Origin: M2408 sp040386975
GTDB lineage: Bacteria > Bacteroidota > Bacteroidia > Flavobacteriales_D > Crocinitomicaceae
Length of the DNA: 64,000 bases
Assembly (NCBI GenBank): GCA_040386975.1
Contig: JAZKEO010000011.1
Coordinates: 159,358-223,357 of the forward strand
Direction: 5' to 3'
Below the pieces are notes generated by a model. That model worked only from the letters and a program-made list of their open reading frames with translations, had not been told where the DNA came from and ran no database searches. Shown one piece after another: positions 1-8,659 of the stretch. Numbering within the stretch: position 1 is the stretch's first letter; every line of letters starts with the position of its first letter. The translations under genes were made by a program, and so were the position numbers.

Positions 1-1
1 A

Positions 2-1270
2 GGAACTGGAAAAACCACGCTTTTAACAGAAATTATTCGTTCGACTCACAAACAAACGGTTGTTGTTGCCCCAACGGGAATTGCAGCCTTAAACGCTGGT
101 GGTGTAACAATTCATTCGATGTTTCAATTGCCGTTTTCTGCTTTTGTGCCTGATTTTGGAAATATTCAAAGTGCTTCTGATAGATTTAAAATTGAAACGA
201 AAGACAGTTTGATGCGTCACTTTAGTTTTAATTCAAAGCGAAAAAAATTATTACAGAATCTTGAACTGTTAATTATTGACGAAGTAAGTATGCTTCGTGC
301 GGATTTACTTGATGCTATTGATTGGGTTTTGAGAAATATTCGCAAGAAAAATGATGCTTTTGGCGGTGTGCAAGTTTTGTTTATTGGCGATTTGATGCAA
401 CTTCCTCCAATTGTAAAAAATGAAGAATGGAGTGTTTTAAGTAAATATTACAGCGGAATTTTCTTTTTTAATTCAAAAGTATTACAAGAAAAACCACCGA
501 TTTACATCGAATTAGAGAAAATTTACCGTCAAGACGATGAAGATTTTATTCGTATTTTAAATAATTTACGACACAATAAAATTTCAACTGATGACACAGA
601 TGTGTTAAATAAACAACTCAATCCAGGTTTTGACAGCCGACAAAATTTCGGTTACATCACTTTAACGACACACAATTACAAGGCGGACGAAATCAACAAA
701 CGTGAATTAGAGCATTTGAAAGAAAAATCGCACACCTATGCTTCTGAAGTTACGGGAGATTTTCCTCCACATCTTTTTCCTTTGGATACGAATTTGGAAT
801 TAAAAGTTGGAGCTCAAGTCATGTTTATCAAAAATGATGTTTCGGCAGACAAACAATTTTTTAACGGGAAAATGGGAGTTGTGAAAACGCTTTCTCAAAA
901 TGAAATTTTCATTGAATTCCCTGAAGAGAAAAAAACCATTGAAGTCGATAAATATGAATGGGAAAATATTCGCTATACAGTTGATGAAAACACAAAAGAA
1001 ATCAATGATGAAGTGATTGGAACTTTTGTTCAATATCCCTTGAAATTAGCTTGGGCAATTACGGTACACAAAAGTCAGGGTTTGACTTTTGATAAAGCAA
1101 TTTTGGATGTGAGTGATGCTTTTGCACCTGGACAAGCTTATGTTGCACTTTCACGTTTACGTTCATTGAAAGGCTTGGTTTTATTGAAACCATTCACAAC
1201 AACTGCTATGCGAAGTGATAAGAACGTAATTGATTACGCTCAGAATAAAAGTGACAAAGAAATTACTTGA
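2..1270 (+). CDS. PIF1-like ATP-dependent helicase, 5'-truncated by window edge
   Basis: The reading frame is open from base 2 and begins inside the Walker A loop (GTGKTT), so the N-terminus lies outside the window; the first ATG, at 119, is internal. Walker B (LLIIDEVSM) follows about 80-90 codons later, and the C-terminal motif LAWAITVHKSQGLTFDKA with FAPGQAYVALSRL is typical of PIF1/RecD-like superfamily 1 helicases. Bacteroidota have a family in which such a helicase core is followed by a helical region and a C-terminal helix-turn-helix; those parts are encoded just downstream in another frame (1267-2133). The core ends at a TGA that overlaps that frame by four bases (TTGA). Role: ATP-driven DNA unwinding in the cytoplasm; the physiological substrate cannot be told from sequence. 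The helicase assignment is secure, the true C-terminus is not. Confidence 0.88.
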   Translation, partial: GTGKTTLLTEIIRSTHKQTVVVAPTGIAALNAGGVTIHSMFQLPFSAFVPDFGNIQSASDRFKIETKDSLMRHFSFNSKRKKLLQNLELLIIDEVSMLRADLLDAIDWVLRNIRKKNDAFGGVQVLFIGDLMQLPPIVKNEEWSVLSKYYSGIFFFNSKVLQEKPPIYIELEKIYRQDDEDFIRILNNLRHNKISTDDTDVLNKQLNPGFDSRQNFGYITLTTHNYKADEINKRELEHLKEKSHTYASEVTGDFPPHLFPLDTNLELKVGAQVMFIKNDVSADKQFFNGKMGVVKTLSQNEIFIEFPEEKKTIEVDKYEWENIRYTVDENTKEINDEVIGTFVQYPLKLAWAITVHKSQGLTFDKAILDVSDAFAPGQAYVALSRLRSLKGLVLLKPFTTTAMRSDKNVIDYAQNKSDKEIT

Positions 1271-2133
1271 TTTCTTCTTGGAGAATTCATAGTATTTCTT
1301 ATCTTTCGGCTACAGTAAAAAGTGAAAAAATAAAACATCAAGATTGGGCAATCCATCAAGCAAAAAAAGTGGAAACTTTGGGTGAACCCGCTTTAAAATT
1401 CGCAAATCAATTAAATCGCATTTTTACTGCTCCTACCTTTAATCTTGAATTTTTGAAAGAACGAATCGATGCTGCATACGAATATTTTTATAAGACTTTG
1501 GATGAAGTTTTGCTTACTTCCTTGAAAAAAATGGAAGAAGTAAAACGTAAAACAAAAATCAAACAATATTTTGAAGAGTTAGTTGAATTGGACGAAATTC
1601 AAACCGATGTAATCTTGAATTTGAAAAAAGTTCGTTTGATGTTGGAAGCGATTATTTTAGAAAAACCAATTCAGAAAAGTCAAATTTGGAACGATGAACT
1701 GAAATTGTATAAAATTACCAAATTAGCCCTTGCAAGACAAGATATTCGTCAAAACATGAGTTTACTCGACTTGGAAGATGAAGACGATTACGAAGAAGAA
1801 ATCCCAGTGAAAAAATCGAAAGCTAAAAAAGTAAAAGTTGAGAAAATTCCAAGTGCTGAAATTACCTTAAACTTTTTTGTGGCTGGAAAAAGCGTTTCGG
1901 AAATTGCAAAAGAGCGTTTACTTTCTGAAAGTACAATTTACTCCCATGCAGGACAATTACTGAAAGCTGAAAAATTGGAATTAAATCAGATTCTAACAGA
2001 AGAAAAAATCACTGAATTAGAAGAAGTATTTAAAGATTTCAACGGAGAATCAGTTTCACCTTTAAAAGAAAAATACGGTGATCAATTTTCTTGGGAAGAA
2101 TTGAGGTTGTATCGTATGAGTTTGTTGAAATAA
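1267..2133 (+). CDS. C-terminal half of the helicase (helical region plus HTH_40-like domain), apparently frameshifted
   Basis: As an independent gene it would need a TTG start that overlaps the upstream stop, and there is no leader. The 288 residues are helical and charged. An acidic/basic linker (about residues 170-200: LEDEDDYEEE then KKSKAKKVKVEK) leads to a helix-turn-helix near residues 200-245 (FFVAGKSVSEIAKERLLSES) of the type found at the C-terminus of PIF1-like and RecQ helicases. Stops at 1216, 1219, 1231, 1246 and 1252 prevent upstream extension in this frame, so the frame change must fall within about 1255-1268. I infer one gene with the preceding helicase, broken by a one-base indel, possibly with a small deletion because the expected connecting helices seem short. 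It could instead be a real translationally coupled partner. Confidence 0.7.
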   Translation: MISSWRIHSISYLSATVKSEKIKHQDWAIHQAKKVETLGEPALKFANQLNRIFTAPTFNLEFLKERIDAAYEYFYKTLDEVLLTSLKKMEEVKRKTKIKQYFEELVELDEIQTDVILNLKKVRLMLEAIILEKPIQKSQIWNDELKLYKITKLALARQDIRQNMSLLDLEDEDDYEEEIPVKKSKAKKVKVEKIPSAEITLNFFVAGKSVSEIAKERLLSESTIYSHAGQLLKAEKLELNQILTEEKITELEEVFKDFNGESVSPLKEKYGDQFSWEELRLYRMSLLK

Positions 2134-2177
2134 AATTAACTAATTTTAGAAATATAAATAACCTAAAAAACTACATT

Positions 2178-3221
2178 ATGAAGTACACAAGCTTATTCAT
2201 TTTTTTATTTCTGTTAACTTCAGTTAACAAGATAATTGCTCAAAAAAGTACGTATAAAGATAAAACTTTTCCAACAGTTGAAACAAAAAGTGAATTTGTA
2301 TTGTATTTAGCTAAGAACTACAATCCTAACGGTTTTGATATTCTTTCTTATGCTAAAAAGCCAAAAAAATACACGCACTACATCGGTGGAAGTACACATA
2401 CTAATGTACTTTTTAGTTACAATACGGTAATTCATGAAGCTTGTCATCATGCCAATGCTGAGATGGGTAGTTTTGTTAATGGAATTACATATGATGGTAT
2501 TTTTATTACTCCAGAAATTAAAATATCTGTGCCAGAAAGAGCAGTTTATAAATCTAATGAATTGTTGAAAATAGTTCCTAAAGAACAACAAGATAAAATT
2601 TTTCGTTTTAAAACCTACGTTGAAGGAAAGACTGATGGAGGAGTGAAAATTCCCTTTTTAAGATCAGTAAATGAGGGGATATATGGCTTATTAGACGAAT
2701 TTTGTGCTTATCATCAAGGATTAAGAGCGAATTTGGAGTTATATGGCTACTATAAAACGTTTTGCACAGATGATGATTATGAACTTTTAATTAAATATAT
2801 CCAAAGTTCTTCAAGTGATGTTTTTGCTTATCATGAGTTCAGACTTTTTATTGCTTGGTATCTAAAATATGCCAAGGAAAACCACCCAGATGTTTATAAA
2901 GATTGCATTGAAAATAAGAATTTAAAAGTCGCTTTTACCTTAATTGATATGCATTACAAAAAAGCTGTGGACGATTATTCTCGAATAAGAGCCGAAATAG
3001 TTAAAAATATCAATGATTCTAAAAAGACTAGTGCTACAATAAATGAAAATGGATTTATCGCAATCCCGAATTCGAGTAATGGTTTTACAAGTTGGGGCGG
3101 CCCTGAAAAAGACAATAAGTATCTACTTTCATTAATGACAGAAGAATGTCAAGCAATGCTAGATTTGATTCTGATAAAAGAGTTAAATACTGAAAATTAT
3201 AAGGACTTTTTGGAGAAGTAA
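2178..3221 (+). CDS. Secreted protein with zincin-like HExxH motif
   Basis: I chose ATG 2178 because it gives a clean signal peptide (MKYTSLFIFLFLLTSVNKIIAQ) and 347 residues; the longer frame from 2091 overlaps the previous gene. The mature part holds HEACH at residues 86-90 followed by another His, and a downstream helix-like stretch with LLDEFCAYHQG near 171-180, whose Glu174 could be the third zinc ligand of a gluzincin. I do not recognise the family. What is seen: export signal, HExxH, acidic C-terminal half. What is inferred: a periplasmic or secreted metallopeptidase or a zincin-fold protein. It has no co-directional partner downstream; its stop lies four bases from the stop of the convergent der gene, with no room for a private terminator. 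Confidence 0.75.
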   Translation: MKYTSLFIFLFLLTSVNKIIAQKSTYKDKTFPTVETKSEFVLYLAKNYNPNGFDILSYAKKPKKYTHYIGGSTHTNVLFSYNTVIHEACHHANAEMGSFVNGITYDGIFITPEIKISVPERAVYKSNELLKIVPKEQQDKIFRFKTYVEGKTDGGVKIPFLRSVNEGIYGLLDEFCAYHQGLRANLELYGYYKTFCTDDDYELLIKYIQSSSSDVFAYHEFRLFIAWYLKYAKENHPDVYKDCIENKNLKVAFTLIDMHYKKAVDDYSRIRAEIVKNINDSKKTSATINENGFIAIPNSSNGFTSWGGPEKDNKYLLSLMTEECQAMLDLILIKELNTENYKDFLEK

Positions 3222-3225
3222 AATT

Positions 3226-4533
3226 TTATTTCTTCCTAAAAAATATCCTTATCGGAACTCCGCTAAAATTATAATTCTTACGTAATTGATTTTCTAAGAA
3301 ACGTTTGTAACTATCTTGCACATATTGAGGTAAATTACAGAAAAAAGCAAAAGCAGGAGCGTGAGTTGGCAACTGCGTTATAAACTTAATCTTAACTGTT
3401 TTTCCTTTTAAAGATGGCGGTGGTGTTGCTTCAATAATTGGCAACATCAATTCGTTTAATTCCGAAGTAGGAATTTTTTTGATACGATTGTGATACACTT
3501 CCATTGCCGTTTCCAAGGCTTTGTGGATACGTTGTTTGGTAATCGTTGAAGTAAAAATAATCGGAACATCGTTGAATGGAGCCAATTGTTCACGAATTTT
3601 TTCTTCGTATTCAAGCATCGTTTTATGATCCTTTTCAACTAAATCCCATTTGTTTACAAGCACAACAACTCCTTTGCTGTTTTTTTCTATCATGTAGAAA
3701 ATATGCAAATCTTGTTTTTGTACCCCTTCTGTTGCATCGAGCATAAAAATACAGACATCAGAACTTTCAATGGTTCTTACTGAACGCAAAACAGAATAGT
3801 ACTCGATGTCTTCAGTTACTTTCGCTTTTTTACGAATTCCTGCCGTATCAATCAGCAAAAAGTCAAATCCAAAAGCCTTAAAACGCGTATTTACAGAATC
3901 TCTCGTTGTGCCAGAAATATCTGTTACGATGTTGCGATTTTCTCCTGTAAAGGCATTTATTAAAGAAGATTTTCCAACATTTGGTTTTCCAACAACTGAA
4001 ATACGCGGTAAATCTGCATCTTTATCAAGGTCAACATCTTTATCAAATATTTTAACAATATCATCTAAGATTTCTCCTGTCCCAGAACCGTTTGTAGCTG
4101 ATAAATCATATACATCACCCAAACCTAAAGACCAAAATTCTGCCGATAAACCAAAACGATCCGCTGAATCAACTTTGTTAGCACAAATGAATACTTTTTT
4201 CTTTGCTTTTCTAAGTAAAGCAGCAACGGTTTCGTCTAAATCAACGATTCCTGTCATCACATCTACCATAAAAATAATAGCATCTGCTTCTTCAATAGCG
4301 ATAACAACTTGTTTTCTGATTTCTTCTTCAAAAATATCTTCCGAACCATTAATGTATCCACCTGTATCGATAACAGAAAATTGAATTCCGTTCCATTCTC
4401 CACGACCGTAGATTCTGTCACGTGTAACGCCACTAACTTCCTTAACTATTGCTTGTCTTGATTCTGTTAAACGGTTAAATAAGGTTGATTTCCCTACGTT
4501 TGGTCTTCCGACGATTGCTATAATGTTACTCAC
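3226..4533 (-). CDS. der: Ribosome-associated GTPase Der (EngA)
   Basis: 435 residues, the usual length. Two tandem G domains are visible: GRPNVGKST at residues 9-17 with DTGGY and NKVD, and GKPNVGKSS near 180 with DTAGI and NKWD, followed by the C-terminal KH-like domain (about 350-435). Der binds the 50S subunit and is needed for its late assembly. The start is GTG at 4533 (MSNIIAIVGRPN); no in-frame ATG fits better. It lies 84 bases downstream of era on the same strand, and the spacer is almost wholly a 29-bp inverted repeat built of 7-base units. The two GTPase genes are probably co-transcribed from the era promoter. Confidence 0.97.
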   Translation of the reverse strand: MSNIIAIVGRPNVGKSTLFNRLTESRQAIVKEVSGVTRDRIYGRGEWNGIQFSVIDTGGYINGSEDIFEEEIRKQVVIAIEEADAIIFMVDVMTGIVDLDETVAALLRKAKKKVFICANKVDSADRFGLSAEFWSLGLGDVYDLSATNGSGTGEILDDIVKIFDKDVDLDKDADLPRISVVGKPNVGKSSLINAFTGENRNIVTDISGTTRDSVNTRFKAFGFDFLLIDTAGIRKKAKVTEDIEYYSVLRSVRTIESSDVCIFMLDATEGVQKQDLHIFYMIEKNSKGVVVLVNKWDLVEKDHKTMLEYEEKIREQLAPFNDVPIIFTSTITKQRIHKALETAMEVYHNRIKKIPTSELNELMLPIIEATPPPSLKGKTVKIKFITQLPTHAPAFAFFCNLPQYVQDSYKRFLENQLRKNYNFSGVPIRIFFRKK

Positions 4534-4542
4534 TGTTCTTTT

Positions 4543-4613
4543 AGTTATGAGTTATGAATTATGAGTTATGAGTTGAATTCTCATTCATAACTCATAATTC
4601 ATAACTCATAACT
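4543..4613. repeat. Family A heptamer array forming a perfect 29-bp inverted repeat
   Basis: The left arm 4543-4571 and right arm 4585-4613 are exact reverse complements, with a 13-base loop. Each arm is made of 7-base units of the GAGTTAT/GAATTAT type. The array fills the era-der spacer from four bases after the era stop to nine bases before the der start. As RNA it would form a long AT-rich hairpin between two co-transcribed essential genes; it lacks the GC-rich stem and clean T-run of a normal intrinsic terminator. Confidence 0.9.
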
Positions 4614-4617
4614 ATTT

Positions 4618-5493
4618 TTAATATCCGTATTTTTTTAATTTTAAATCGCTTGCTCTCCAGTCTTTATCCACTTTTACTAACGTTTCTAAAAAGACTTTTC
4701 TTCCGATAAACATTTCAATGTCTCTTCGGGCTTCACGACCAATTTTTTTCAACATATCTCCACCTTTTCCGATTAAAATTCCTTTTTGAGAATCTCTCTC
4801 GACAATGATGTAAGCTCTGATTTTTGTAATTGTTTCTTCTTCCAAATAAGAATCTACTTCAACTTGGCAAGAATAAGGAACTTCTTTGTCGCAAAATAAA
4901 AAGATTTTTTCACGAACCATTTCCGATACAAAAAATCGCATTGGTCTGTCAGAAAGTTCGTCTTTATCAAAATATGGTGGTGATTCTGGTAATAATTCTA
5001 AAATTCTGTCCCAAACCATTTCATGATTAAAACCATGTAAAGCCGAGATAGGGAAAATTTCTGCTGTAGGAATTTTATTTTTCCAAAAATCAATGCGTTT
5101 TGAAGCTTGTTCCTGCGTTCCAAGATCAATTTTATTGATAATGATAAGAACAGGAATTTGTAATTTTTGAATACGAGCTAATGTTTCTTTGTGATTCATT
5201 TCGCTTTCGTAAATATCCGTTATGAAAAGTAAAATGTCTGCATCTTTGATAGATTCATTCACGTAACTCATCATGGCATCGTGCAATTTATATGCAGAAT
5301 TTACAACACCTGGAGTGTCAGAAAAAACGATTTGATGGTTCTCGTCGTTGAAAATTCCGTGAATTCTGTGACGCGTAGTTTGTGCTTTTGGTGTTACAAT
5401 TGACAATTTTTCGCCAACCATTCTGTTCATCAAAGTTGACTTTCCAACATTTGGACTTCCAACAATATTAACAAATCCAGCTTTGTGAGACAT
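4618..5493 (-). CDS. era: GTPase Era
   Basis: 291 residues, as expected. The N-terminal G domain has GSPNVGKST (residues 12-20), DTPGV and NKID, and the C-terminal KH domain (from about 200) carries the GKGGDMLKKIGREAR loop that binds the 3' end of 16S rRNA. Era assists 30S maturation. A full Bacteroidota-type promoter lies 31-61 bases upstream, leaving a leader of about 25 bases, so era is likely the first gene of an era-der operon. The start ATG at 5493 aligns with the family N-terminus. Confidence 0.97.
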   Translation of the reverse strand: MSHKAGFVNIVGSPNVGKSTLMNRMVGEKLSIVTPKAQTTRHRIHGIFNDENHQIVFSDTPGVVNSAYKLHDAMMSYVNESIKDADILLFITDIYESEMNHKETLARIQKLQIPVLIIINKIDLGTQEQASKRIDFWKNKIPTAEIFPISALHGFNHEMVWDRILELLPESPPYFDKDELSDRPMRFFVSEMVREKIFLFCDKEVPYSCQVEVDSYLEEETITKIRAYIIVERDSQKGILIGKGGDMLKKIGREARRDIEMFIGRKVFLETLVKVDKDWRASDLKLKKYGY

Positions 5494-5804
5494 ACCTTTG
5501 TGTAAAATGAAAATTTAAAAAGGCAAAGTTACGCATAATTAAGCGTTTGGCAAAAATTCTTTTAGGGATTCAAAGAATAGCTTTTTCCATGAGTTTTAGG
5601 CTGAATGGTTTTTTTGGGGGAAAGATAACGGTTTGAGGCTACTAGCAGCGGCGCTCTGAACCTAGTACGTCTCAAATTGTGCTCTGTTTTCCATTTTTAT
5701 CATAGTCGAGTAGGGTGGTTTTGTCCTAAAGCTCAATTTCCGAAGTTGAATTTTTATTTCATGTCGGTTTTTGAGAATATCCTTTTACATAAGAATTTTG
5801 GGCA
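5494..5804. other. 311-base gap between era and a CHU_C gene
   Basis: The first 60 bases hold the era promoter. The rest, roughly 5560-5800, lies downstream of the stop of the minus-strand CHU_C gene and contains no ORF or RNA gene I can support. Its base content is odd for a spacer here: the 60-base line 5641-5700 is 26/60 G+C by hand count, whereas other spacers in the window are clearly AT-rich. A weak hairpin is possible around 5730-5758 (AGCTCAATTTCCGAAGTTGA). I see no clear terminator. Confidence 0.5.
5524..5554 (-). promoter_or_regulatory. Promoter of era-der
   Basis: On the minus strand TTTG (5554-5551) and TAACTTTG (5531-5524) are separated by 19 bases, matching the Bacteroidota primary-sigma consensus (TTTG, about 19-20 bases, TAnnTTTG). 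The element ends 31 bases before the era ATG. Confidence 0.75.
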
Positions 5805-8504
5805 CTAACGCAACAGTGAAACATGACCGACGAACTGCTCCTTTTTCTTTAAATGAGTCGTAATGAAAATCTTATAGTTGTAGACGCCTATTTGTGATTT
5901 CTCTCCCAGGTACATACCATTCCATCCGTACGAGAGGTCGTTGGATATAAAGATTAATTCACCCCATCGATTGAAAATCATCATTTCGAATTCTAGAATC
6001 CCAAAACCTTCCGCGTAAAAGATGTCATTCAAACCATTGCCATCGGGAGTAAAGGAATTTGGAACATACAAATTCGAACTACAATCTAAGTTAACTTCCA
6101 TTGAATCCGACCAAACCTCACATTGATTACCAATAGTCACAAAATAAAGTCCGGACTCATAAACGGTCGTCATATTTACTATGTCGCCTGTTGACCAACT
6201 GATATCGGTTCCTGGTAAATAGGGTAATTGTAACGTGAAATTATCCGCACATTTAACTGTGTCCGAAAGCACGTAATCTTCCATACTTGGGATTACTTCT
6301 AATTCATGGAAGTTGGTACTATTACATACACCATCATTCACAAGAAGTTGATAAAACCCAGTTTCGGATGCATATATACTCTGTGTTGTTTCTCCTGTAT
6401 TCCAATAATAACTGACGTTATTTAAAACTGGCCCTTCAAACAAATTTGAATCCCCTTCGCATACAAGTTGTTCTCCCAAAATTTCCCAATCAGGCACGGT
6501 TTGGACACTAATGATTGCAGTGTCAGCAAAGCTGCAATCATTGATGTTATCGGCTTGGACAGTATATGTACCAGGTTGGTTAACTTGGATTGACTCGTTC
6601 GTTTCATTGGTGCTCCAGAGTATATTTGTAAAACCAGAGCCGATATTCAGAATTATGTTTTCTGTTTCACAGATAAGTGTGTCATTTAATGACGCTTCTA
6701 TCGGTTCATGTACTTCAACAATTAATGAATCACAAATGGGTATAGCTCCACCATCTAATTGAAGATAATAGACGGTCGTTTGAGTTGGAGCAACGATAAT
6801 CGTTTGTGTCGTTTCGCCGTTACTCCATAAATAGCTGAATGCGGTGTTAACTGATGAGAGTACGACGCTTTCACCAGGACAAATAGGTCCCAAAGTTCCA
6901 GAAATGTCGCAATTAATAATAACCAAATTAAGTTTGATTAATGAATCAACCTTACACCCATTGAGATCTTTTATGGACATAGTAACATCGTATACACCAT
7001 TCAGATAGTCATGATTTACAGATACTCCATTACCTGATTGACCATCACCAAAGTCCCAAATGATGTCATAACTTGGTATGTTAAATTTTGAGATAAATCC
7101 GAGTGATTCGCATGAACAAAGTGTATCGTCAAAAAACAATTGATTGGTTGTGTCTTGTAAGTAGGCAATATCAAAATTGACATCTGTGTTATACGAATAA
7201 ATCCCAGAGTTAAAACAATACGAAATTACATTGGCGTAACCATATACGTAGGCAGAAAATCCTCCTGCGCTAGTTAAATTGTGTGTGCTCCCATTGGATG
7301 GAATTGGAATTTTAGCAACGCGATTATTCCCAACGTTCTGAAACAGCCCTGTAGGAATAGCCACTCCATCAAGTAGGATAGGAGTATTACCTGCATTGGG
7401 CGCGACAACGCTTACATAGCTATCGAAAGGGTTTGAGGTTGATCCGCTATCAAACGAAAAAAATTCCCAATCCGTTAAATTTTGACCATTCGGTATTATC
7501 TGAGTAAAAAAAGGGTCACCCAATCCTTCAGAGCAATTTTGACCTTTCGTGAATTGTCCAACGGCAATTGGAGAATTCGAAGTGATTGTCTGATCGCCCG
7601 TAAGCTCAAATTGTTGCCATTGGCCAGCATTTAAGTTAAATGGAAGTTGGCCTGATATGTTAACTGTTGTAGCATTATCACGTGCTGTAACCTTTAAATA
7701 ATAAGTGTTTCTATTAACTGGTGCGGGGACACTGAAATCTGTGCCGAGTTGATCAATTGGCCACATTTGTTCCAGTAAATGATCGCATGAAGCACATGCA
7801 ACACCGCCTACGAAGGAGCATAAATCTCCAGAGAATACAGCGATTTTATGTTTGTAGCCCTGACTATTACATACTGCTTCGACGAATGAGCCACTTAGAT
7901 CGTTTCCATTATGTTCTCCTCCGTTCGTCCAATAGGATTGTACTTGATACGTTTGTCCGCGATTGAGTATAACAGTAATGGAGCCAGTTTGACCATTCGA
8001 TAGCGTGCCTGTCAGGCTAACGTTTATCTCGGTATTGTCTTCAATTGCAACGATTAAAATCTCTGGTGAACCCCAATCGGTGTTCGGAGGATCTAGGTAG
8101 GTTAAGGCCATATATTCATAACCCAATCCTCCAATAGGCATTACACTAGAGGCGTCCTGACTACCTCCAGTTGTATTGTTGATAGAAACAAAGACAGGGT
8201 CATTACTTAAAAGTCGTACACCTTTATTTTCTAAAGACATATTTCCAGTAGCTTCAGCCAGATTAAAGGGAATAATAATTTCAATCGATGAATTCGCAGC
8301 TATAGTAAAGTTTTGCGTCCATCCCGCTAAAGGAACACTAATGGTACCGTTCGTTGCCTGAATACTACTCACTACTACACTTAACTGAGGCTGGAATTGA
8401 TTTTCCATAAATCCAAACCAAAACTCTGTTCCACTCATGCCATTTGATAATACGGTGTTTGAGGAAAAGCAAAGCAATAAAAGTAAAAATGAAAGTGCCC
8501 TCAT
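5805..8504 (-). CDS. T9SS-secreted surface protein with IgGFc-binding and PKD domains and CHU_C C-terminus
   Basis: 899 residues from ATG 8504, which gives signal peptide MRALSFLLLLLCFSSNTVLS; a TTG nine bases upstream lies inside a TATATTTG promoter element and is rejected. Residues about 25-330 resemble the IgGFc-binding N-terminal domain (GTEFWFGFMEN start, SNDPVFVSIN). A PKD-like domain (IIWDFGDGQSGNG) sits near 480-530, followed by several short Ig-like repeats with WSTGE/WSNGE motifs, and a C-terminal gliding-associated domain of about 85 residues (YVPNSFTPDGNGLNDIF, FNRWGELIF, GHVSLLR) that directs export by T9SS and anchoring. It stands alone between era and a divergent gene. Probable role: adhesion or surface coat; ligand unknown. 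Confidence 0.88.
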   Translation of the reverse strand: MRALSFLLLLLCFSSNTVLSNGMSGTEFWFGFMENQFQPQLSVVVSSIQATNGTISVPLAGWTQNFTIAANSSIEIIIPFNLAEATGNMSLENKGVRLLSNDPVFVSINNTTGGSQDASSVMPIGGLGYEYMALTYLDPPNTDWGSPEILIVAIEDNTEINVSLTGTLSNGQTGSITVILNRGQTYQVQSYWTNGGEHNGNDLSGSFVEAVCNSQGYKHKIAVFSGDLCSFVGGVACASCDHLLEQMWPIDQLGTDFSVPAPVNRNTYYLKVTARDNATTVNISGQLPFNLNAGQWQQFELTGDQTITSNSPIAVGQFTKGQNCSEGLGDPFFTQIIPNGQNLTDWEFFSFDSGSTSNPFDSYVSVVAPNAGNTPILLDGVAIPTGLFQNVGNNRVAKIPIPSNGSTHNLTSAGGFSAYVYGYANVISYCFNSGIYSYNTDVNFDIAYLQDTTNQLFFDDTLCSCESLGFISKFNIPSYDIIWDFGDGQSGNGVSVNHDYLNGVYDVTMSIKDLNGCKVDSLIKLNLVIINCDISGTLGPICPGESVVLSSVNTAFSYLWSNGETTQTIIVAPTQTTVYYLQLDGGAIPICDSLIVEVHEPIEASLNDTLICETENIILNIGSGFTNILWSTNETNESIQVNQPGTYTVQADNINDCSFADTAIISVQTVPDWEILGEQLVCEGDSNLFEGPVLNNVSYYWNTGETTQSIYASETGFYQLLVNDGVCNSTNFHELEVIPSMEDYVLSDTVKCADNFTLQLPYLPGTDISWSTGDIVNMTTVYESGLYFVTIGNQCEVWSDSMEVNLDCSSNLYVPNSFTPDGNGLNDIFYAEGFGILEFEMMIFNRWGELIFISNDLSYGWNGMYLGEKSQIGVYNYKIFITTHLKKKEQFVGHVSLLR

Positions 8505-8510
8505 ATTTCT

Positions 8511-8518
8511 CAAATATA
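8511..8518 (-). promoter_or_regulatory. -7 element of the IgGFc/CHU_C gene
   Basis: TATATTTG on the minus strand ends only six bases before ATG 8504, so the mRNA may be leaderless or nearly so. I see no TTG at the expected spacing upstream. Confidence 0.5.
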
Positions 8519-8598
8519 GTATTATTTTTACAATTACCTTTTTTTGTCATTTCAATTCCTTCCTTTACAGGGCTTTGACGTCCATTTTTTCATAAAAA

Positions 8599-8629
8599 TT
8601 GACTTTTATCCGAATATAAAGTAAATTTG
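8599..8629 (+). promoter_or_regulatory. Promoter of the DUF2911 gene
   Basis: TTG (8599-8601), 20 bases, then TAAATTTG (8622-8629), 30 bases before the ATG at 8660. It matches the Bacteroidota consensus. Two heptamer-like units (CTAAATA, CTCATAA) lie between it and the start codon. Confidence 0.75.
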
Positions 8630-8659
8630 CATAAAATTAAAAACTAAATAACTCATAAT

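Noticed and set aside
3806..4384. 192-codon ORF on the plus strand
   Set aside because: It lies antisense to der throughout; its composition mirrors der and it has no domain.
4543..4613. Heptamer arrays as a CRISPR array
   Set aside because: Units are 7-8 bases with no spacers and no cas genes nearby.
5560..5800. tRNA or small RNA gene in the GC-richer spacer
   Set aside because: No cloverleaf or recognisable RNA motif could be found by eye.
8511..8513. TTG start for the IgGFc/CHU_C gene
   Set aside because: It falls within the TATATTTG promoter element; ATG 8504 gives a good signal peptide.
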